Source: Sequoia sempervirens (lineage: Eukaryota > Streptophyta > Pinopsida > Cupressales > Cupressaceae). From it: a stretch of 64,000 bases of DNA. Each line of letters opens with the position of its first letter. Within the stretch, counting starts at the first letter, position 1. The notes under the pieces are model-generated. The model did not search any database and had not been told where the DNA came from. It saw only the letters and a list, made by a program, of their open reading frames with translations. Shown piece by piece: positions 57,803 through 64,000 of the stretch. The stretch is from the NCBI GenBank assembly GCA_007258455.2, contig VDFB02270651.1, positions 491,916,711-491,980,710 on the forward strand, read 5' to 3'. The position numbers were made by a program, and so were the translations under genes.

Positions 57803-58760
57803 GTAAGATATTATTTATTTAGCATACTTTGATGGATGTTTCTTCTGAGTAAAAGTTTTGGAAAACATTAGTCTGCATATCATGGCTATGTATCAGAAAA
57901 AGGAAGAGTCTCACTAAGCTTTTGAAAATATTGAGCTCTGTTTGGTATGAATCGACCTTGAGGACTAAGGTCTCAAACACCCCAAGTGAATTCTGTGTCA
58001 TTTGTGTTGATTCTTGTCAGTATATGGTTATGCTACGATTTCTTGGAATATATCCTTAAATTCAGCCTCCTCTTGCAGTTCTGTTGTATTACTACTCTTT
58101 TTATGAAATGAATTTCCAATAATTACAATTTTGAGGTATAGATATTTCTTTTACTATTATTTTCAGAAATTATTATTTTTAATCTACCTGATTTTCATTT
58201 ACATATCATTGGAAACAAGAGGGCACAATAGGTACCACTTTCTTAATAATTACTTAAAGTTTTTAATCAAAGAGTGTAGTTTTCTTGCTATTTTTGAAAT
58301 TAATTCTGGCTGAATTGGACAGCTGAGAGTTCACTTTGCATTCATCTTAAGAAGCAATGTGAAAAAAGATTTTCCCGTGTATATATAGAAGACATAAGTT
58401 GGTTAGGAAGTGCAGGAGCCTATTTTAGGGGTCAAGAAGCCGTATTGAAGGACCTTTTATAAGTATGTTGTCCTTGTTTTTCAATAAACAAGAATTTTGA
58501 ATAAATCCAAAAAGAACGTTGCTTTTTCATAAACTAGAATTTTTAAAATGTCCAAAAAGGGTGATGAATCCTTTAAACATCGTATTTATATCCTTGTTTG
58601 ATGTTTGAAATTTTTTGAAGGGTCATTTCTAAAGCATCTTCTTCTTAATTTACCACCATGTCATATCAGGGGCATTTAGCAATCAACATTTAAATTTAAA
58701 ATGTAATCATTCGGAATCTAGACTGATTGATTTGTTCTGCACAAATTGTCTGCTTTATAG
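57803..58760 (+). other. Kinase intron, 958 bp
   Basis: Begins GTAAGA, ends TTATAG. AT-rich, with no gene or element recognised. Confidence 0.8.
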
Positions 58761-58904
58761 GTTCTCTTTCAAAGCGACTCCTTAGCAACCTTGTTAGCCA
58801 GCATAATTGCAGTAATTGGGCCAATTGATGAAGAGATGCTTGTCATGGGGAGTGAGACACACAAGTACTTTACCAAAAGTTACATGCTTTATGAACGAAA
58901 TCAG
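58761..58904 (+). CDS. DYRK-family kinase exon: C-lobe
   Basis: 48 codons, VLFQSDSLATLLASIIAVIG and GSETHKYFTKSYMLYERNQ. It completes NVLF from the previous exon and matches the DYRKP insert with HKYFTK. Introns of 958 bp before and 393 bp after; splice sites AG 58759 and GT 58905. Confidence 0.9.
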
Positions 58905-59297
58905 GTATGTTGCTTCTTAACACAGATTATTACATGTTAGAAGCTCTGAGAAATATAGAAGCTCAAAACTATGATGTGGCAAGGTAAATGTCCTTTACAT
59001 AAAAAGTGGAAACTGCTATTATCATAGAACCACTCTTGTATCGAGACTATAAACACTATCTATTTTGAATGATATTTAGCAGTTGGCTATCCAAGTTACC
59101 TTTGTTTAGTTGAATGAATATCAAGATACGTTTATCATCTTTTATGTTTCCTGATTTCTTCCTGACCTACCAACATCAGCTGGTTGGATGTAAAGTGGCA
59201 TTTGTTGCGTGAGAAAAGATCAGTTATCCATCACACTGCACTACTTGAATGTTGAATCTTTAGTGGAACTGATCCTTTTGATCTTGTATAATTTCAG

Positions 59298-59486
59298 GAT
59301 ACAAATGGAATTGAGTTTTTGACACCAACGAGGACCTCATTGCAGAACATACTTCAAATGGGAGATCAAGGATTCATTGATTTTGTTACATGTCTTCTTG
59401 AAAAAAATCCTAAGAAACGGCTCACAGCAAGTGCAGCATTACAGCATCCCTGGCTTTCATATACTTACGATCCTATCTCATCATGA
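59298..59486 (+). CDS. DYRK-family kinase last exon
   Basis: 62 codons plus TGA (59484-59486). It ends with GDQGFIDFVTCLLEKNPKKR, LTASAALQHPWLSY (subdomain XI Arg and the final helix) and YDPISS. The kinase stops right after its domain, as in the Arabidopsis relatives. The probable 3' UTR follows, with AATAA words at 59610-59660. Confidence 0.9.
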   Translation, partial: DTNGIEFLTPTRTSLQNILQMGDQGFIDFVTCLLEKNPKKRLTASAALQHPWLSYTYDPISS

Positions 59487-60571
59487 TGTTTTAAAAGAAC
59501 TGTTGTAGAGGCCATTCTCAAACATTCTCTACCTGAACTTCAGTAAAAGTGTCTATATTCTCCCATACGCTGTCCAAGAAACCCCCTCAAAAAACAAGAG
59601 AATGAATGAAATAATTTTTCTATTATCAATTTGCTTGTAATTCTATTTGTATTGACTCAATAACACCAAAATGCCAAGCAGTAACCCATACCTGTATAGT
59701 TGCAAGATTAGATTCAATATCTACGTTTATCTAAATCATGAAGCCATGATGCTTTGAGTTAAACTGTTGATGATTACAGCCTTTAGCAACAAGTGAATTG
59801 GATCGTAAGATTCTTTGGTCTATTTAATTTATTTGTCTCCTTTCGGAAACCAAGGAGAAGTAGATGTTCTCAGGATAATTATTTCTGTCTCAATATTATG
59901 TATTTCATATTTTTCCAGAGCATACAGTCTCAAAATGGTCTTTGAATTCTTGACAACACACTGAGGTGTATGTAATTGAAATTTGAGGATACAGCTGACT
60001 GTGATGACTGACAATAATAAAATAAAATATTCTTTTTTATCTAGGCTTTTAATCAATTAGAGTTCAACCGCTATGAAGAATTTTGTGTAGCTGTTTTGCA
60101 TATTGAATTTGTGCTTGAAAGCAATACTAATTGTATTTAATGATTCAAGAGATTTGATAGATAAAGAAGAATGCTTATCGAAATGGATAAATTTAGATAA
60201 GATTTGTTTGGGTAAAGTCTTGGCTCTTGTGATTTTTTTATATATGAATCTCTCAACCACCTCCCTCCCCTTTTCAAATTTCATTAACTATAGTCTTCTA
60301 TAAATGTGTACGATGGCAAAGAAAAAGTCAATGGAAACTGCTTGAGAACAGATGTTTTATGCTATACCAAGGGCCGCCAACCTTTAGATTAAATGCATCT
60401 CATTGATGCCGCCAGGATTACAACTTCATCTAGACGTTAGAATATCATTTTTCATTGCATTTTATTTTACATCCTCTAAACTTCCATTCTACTTTCCACT
60501 TTCTTGGTCGGAGGTGAGAAAAAAACCTGCTAAAAATTTCTAGGGCTTGTGCTCACGCTTATTGCCTTGAT
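59487..60571. other. Kinase 3' UTR and downstream sequence
   Basis: AT-rich, no gene recognised beyond the kinase stop codon; possible polyadenylation words AATAA at 59610-59660. Confidence 0.5.
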
Positions 60572-61017
60572 AAGGTGGGGGTCTCAACACTTTGAACAGG
60601 TATAGAACCCTTGTGGAATGTGCATCAGCCAATGACCTTCACCAATGAATCACTGTTCACTTCCTTAATAGGATAATGTGGGGAACTTAACGCTTTCAAT
60701 AGTTATAGAACCCTAGTGTAATGTGCAACAACCAACAACTTTCAACAATGAACCACGACTCCCATCCTTATAGGATAAGGTGGGGGCCTTAATGTTTTCT
60801 ATGGGTAAGGTAGGGGTTTCAACACTTTCAACAGGTATAGAATCCTTGTGGAATATGGATCAGCCAATGACCTTCACCAATGAATCACAACTCACTTATA
60901 GGATAAAATGGGGGCCTCAACACACTCAATAGTTATAAACCCTAGTGTAATGTGCAACAACCAACAACTTTCAGCAATGAACCACAACTCTCATCCTTAT
61001 AGGATAAGGTGGGGACC
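60572..61017. repeat. Tandem array, about 115-120-bp unit in alternating types
   Basis: Four units begin with 'gataaggtgggggtctcaac'-like sequence. Types alternate: one has 'tggaatgtgcatcagccaat', the next 'gtaatgtgcaacaaccaaca', giving a higher-order period of about 235 bp. A partial extra unit is at 60775-60808. It ends exactly where element D begins. Confidence 0.75.
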
Positions 61018-61955
61018 TGTTGATGCGTGTTTTATGACTCACCAAGCATTCTAGAATAAAGAATCCAAAGATACTCTATCCTCTCTTGAAAAACTGCTTC
61101 GTATGCTAAGATTGCCAAAAAAGATCATACAACAATTCCAATGTTTCGTAAGATGGGTGTGGATAAGCTCTGCGGATGATGTGATTTTTCCGGTAACACA
61201 AAGGGATTTACTCTAGCAAGTCACTTAGAAAGCAAGGACTTAAATGCAGTGATACATATATATTTTTTGGATTTTCGGATTTTAGAAAAAAAATGAAAAA
61301 GGAGTAAGGGTTGAGGAATCCTATACTATTCCTATGAACTCAAGAGACAGTAAAGATTGAATGACACCAAGTAACAATACTTTGTTTCGCCACAAAATAC
61401 GACAACTACACAAAGCAAGTGCAATCTTCTAGGAATTTGTGCTTAAAATTTCCTTACTACGAACAACACCATCAATAAAACAATATTATTCGAAGTAATA
61501 GCATGAAGCATCCACATTAAAAACTTAGTCTATCTTTACGCATTGAATAGAAATCATCTATCCAAAGAAAGTATGAGCATAGTTTCACTAATCTTTACGA
61601 TCAATCTATCATTCCCTTAACATACATTCAAAAGAATTTCTTATTCAACGAGGAAGAGAAGTATGTAACCATGCGACCATTTGACAATGAAAGAATTCAA
61701 AGCATCTCATGCATCATAAACTTTATTATCAAAAAATAGTCTTTTGCAACAATTTCATAAGCTCTTTCTCTCTTATTATCTATGCTCTATTTGTCTATCT
61801 CTATATCTCTATCTACGTCTTCTCCTTCTATTCTTCTATCATTCCTCTTTTGAAAATGAGAGAATGAGAGAGGGTTTATATAGAGTTCTCGGAGTACAAT
61901 GAACAACCAAGATTAATCCGAAATCAACGACAGATAGTAATCAATGAGATAACAG
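61018..61955 (-). repeat. LTR-like tail of element D
   Basis: The minus strand runs from TGTTATCTCATTG (61955) to CGCATCAACA. TATATAAACC, a strong TATA box, lies at 61874-61885. TG...CA ends and promoter suggest an LTR; no partner copy is visible to prove it. Confidence 0.45.
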
Positions 61956-61976
61956 GCAGTTAACTGAAGTGAGGAG

Positions 61977-62780
61977 CTATTCTTGAGGAGGCGCATCCTT
62001 ATCCTCTTTGGTTGCAGTATATTGGATGAATTTAGAAACTATCATGTCAACCTCCTCGATCGTGACAGGTGGCAGTGCATTGACCCTAAATTCTAGTAGA
62101 TCAAGATCATTCGAGCATTCAACAAAAGTGTCTTCCCATTCTGATTCTTGTTGTTGGAAATTGCGAAAGATGAACAGGAAGTTAGCTACCTTAGTCAAAT
62201 TTTGCTTGCGGACAGGCCCAGTAGTGAAGAAGATTTCCTGAATTTTGTGCTTCAGGTTTTCAAACTGCAGGTTGTTTGCTCGTGTAGTGTCCTTTTCCAG
62301 GGCATTTGCAGCCACAGCTAGAATCTTCTCCCGAACTTCTTTTGTCCTTTCCTCAATTCGGATAGTATTTGCCTTTATCTTTTCTATGATCTCACTTCGT
62401 ATGATCAATGTCATGTACCAACTGCTGAAATCATAAGCTGCACCTGGTGCAATTACTTTTCCGTTGACCAGCTCTTGCTTCGACACTCCTTTAAGCACTT
62501 TGAGACATGGAATGATTCTGTCTCGAACATCCTGAGCATTATCCCATGTTTCTTCCAATATTGCAATTCTTGAGAGCAAAGAAGAAGTTTGCCTGTACGC
62601 CAATGCTAGTCTTTCTGCAAATACGACCACCTCTTGTCTGTTGCTGATTAGCCATTCCTTAGTCTCCTTGGCTATATTCTTCTCCTCTTTGAAAATCTCC
62701 TGAGAAGTATTCATCAGTGGAGGAGCTGCTAAGGTAGTCTGATCGAGAGGCTTAGTTAGGTGCTTAATATACTCCTTGAG
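61977..62780 (-). pseudogene. Unknown-family ORF, C-terminal part (element D)
   Basis: Open from just after TGA 62780 to TAG 61977; first ATG 62714. It is helical and charged; SSLLSRIAILEETW, VNGKVIAPGAAYDFSSWY and NNLQFENLKHKIQEIF align with element A. It stays in the same frame as the part upstream of the TGA, so the TGA is a point mutation in one long protein. Confidence 0.6.
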
Positions 62781-64000
62781 TCATTCAACCTCTTGTTTAT
62801 ACTCTTTTTTCTTTACTATCTCCTTCTCTAGCCTTGCTTTGATAGTGGCAACATAATTATCCAACTCTTCCATCTCCTGTCCTTTTGTGGTAGGGCCTAA
62901 ATCGACAGTGGTAATGGCGTACTCCTGGGGAGTAATCTCTTCCCTTGACTTGTCAACTGTTGGTACAACAACTTGGACTGTACGATGCCCAGCTTCATCT
63001 CTCTGAATGGTAGAGAAGGTTTTGGTAGGCTTTTTTGCACTAACTGCTTCCAATCTGGCCAGGAAATTGGCCATATCTTCTTCTTCTGGAACTTTTTCAG
63101 GCTCCTTTATCTTCAATCTCTCTTTTAGCCAATCAAGAATAGTTGGCTGCGCAGTATCTTCTTCTTCTTGAATGTCCTGCATGACCTGGATTTCTTGGAT
63201 TCCTCTCAAGGCTGAAATCATCCTTTCTTCAAACTCGTTGTCCAAAATGTCAACTTCATTGTCTGATTCCAAAACCTTGGTGTCTGTGGGTGATGGAGGT
63301 TCATCCTCTTCGGGCTGAATAGGGATAGGAGAGGGAATCCTTATATCTCCCAGAGATTCATCAATGTCAAAAATTTCATTCACATTCGCGGAGACAGTAG
63401 AATGAAGAGGCTCCAGTTTCTGTTGCTTCCTAGCAAGTTCTTTGTTTGCAATTTCTTTTCCCTTTGTCTCCTTCCTTTTCTTAGGATTAGAGCTCTCAAT
63501 TGGCTCATCTCCCTGTGATGCTCCAGCGTTAGAAGAGTAAGATTTTGATTGGCCCATTAGAGTGTATGTCAAAGGCATACCCTTCCACCGTAGTTCTTTA
63601 ATCTGCTGGTCTGCCCACCATTGTGAATACTTGGTGATAGGCCTCATGAAGGTGTCCAAGTCAGAAATTTCCAGTTTTGACCAGTGCATGGGAGGAAGAG
63701 GTTGGCTTTCATCAAAACCTGGTTGTGTAAATTCGCCATCATCTTCAAGTTGGTCTGGCACGCAGAAGAGTTTTGTCATTCTAATCAAGCTGATAGGTAG
63801 TCTGGACCACATTCTTATCCTAACATCAAATTCATCTGCAACATTGGCACATTAATCTTCTAGGTCCACTTGGTGTTTATATTTCCTTCCATTCACATTT
63901 CCGATGTGGTGGTGAGGATCAAAATTGGCTCGAGATCGGTATGATGTGAACGGATACCACTGCATTTCTAGTCTAGCACCTTCAGCTGCCTGTGCAGACG
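62781..64000 (-). pseudogene. Unknown-family ORF, middle part (element D)
   Basis: MWSRLPISLIRMTKLFCVPD, LDTFMRPITKYSQWWADQQI and LTYTLMGQSK align with residues 461-552 of the element A protein. Right of 63812 the frame continues (NFDPHHHIGNV, KYKHQVDLED) with one TAA at 63854, where A has Tyr of EDYWAD. An acidic Pro/Glu-rich stretch and a coiled-coil-like Lys/Glu tail (KARLEKEIVKKKEYKQE) follow. It is cut by the window end. Confidence 0.65.

Larger units (their letters stand above)
61018..64000 (-). mobile_element. Element D of the unknown family (3' part)
   Basis: On the minus strand the ORF (beyond 64000 to 61977) is followed after about 20 bp by a 0.94-kb tail with a TATA box, ending CACGCATCAACA at 61018. 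The terminus is like that of E (TACGCCAACA). GGACC (61013-61017) may be one target duplication. Its 5' end is outside the window. Confidence 0.55.

Noticed and set aside
57291..59486. Kinase as a processed pseudogene
   Set aside because: Introns with proper GT/AG borders interrupt it and all exons join in frame with catalytic residues kept.

Overview
The window reads as nuclear DNA of a seed plant, most likely a gymnosperm (conifer-type). The reasons are one plant-specific DYRK-family protein kinase gene with a 21-kb intron, almost wall-to-wall old nested LTR retrotransposons, and 64 kb without a second ordinary gene. Species cannot be named from sequence alone. One 100-N assembly gap lies at 12851-12950.

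Layout. 1-12850: a minus-strand Ty3/gypsy (Tat-like) element with protease, zinc finger and gag, leader repeats, a primer-site-like motif and an LTR. Its leader is split by a degenerate plus-strand Ty1/copia element (4222-10815), which itself carries an 802-bp MITE in its reverse transcriptase. 12951-23519: three nested copies (A in B in C) of an element family I do not recognise, with termini TGTTGT...ACAACA and a long minus-strand ORF of unknown function. They are embedded in a decayed hAT transposase (23520-24271). 24272-33600: LTR debris, including two solo LTRs with target-site duplications, another LTR of 1.45 kb and a gypsy RNase H/integrase remnant. 33700-34200: microsatellite and minisatellite. 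34481-59486: six visible exons of the kinase on the plus strand. The 21-kb intron holds a minus-strand copia element broken by two solo LTRs, a complete copia element (43977-49817, TSD GCTTG), and copy E of the unknown family (50221-54375, TSD TTAGG). 60570-61017: a 120-bp tandem array. 61018-64000: copy D of the unknown family, with its ORF broken by two stop codons and running off the window.

Most unusual content. Copies A, B, D and E share an ORF family with no recognisable reverse transcriptase, integrase or transposase motif. Very long 5' regions (2.7-3.6 kb) carry tandem repeats with GC-rich hairpins (B, E) or GGGCGCATTTT repeats (A). A 10-bp palindrome matching the MEF2/MADS consensus, CTAAAAATAG, recurs at least 15 times in A, B, C and two solo LTRs. 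In E and D a second TATA box lies downstream of the ORF region, before the terminus, so the ORF may sit inside a giant LTR (inference).

Only the kinase looks like a functional host gene; every retrotransposon coding region seen is damaged. No rRNA, tRNA or CRISPR was found.
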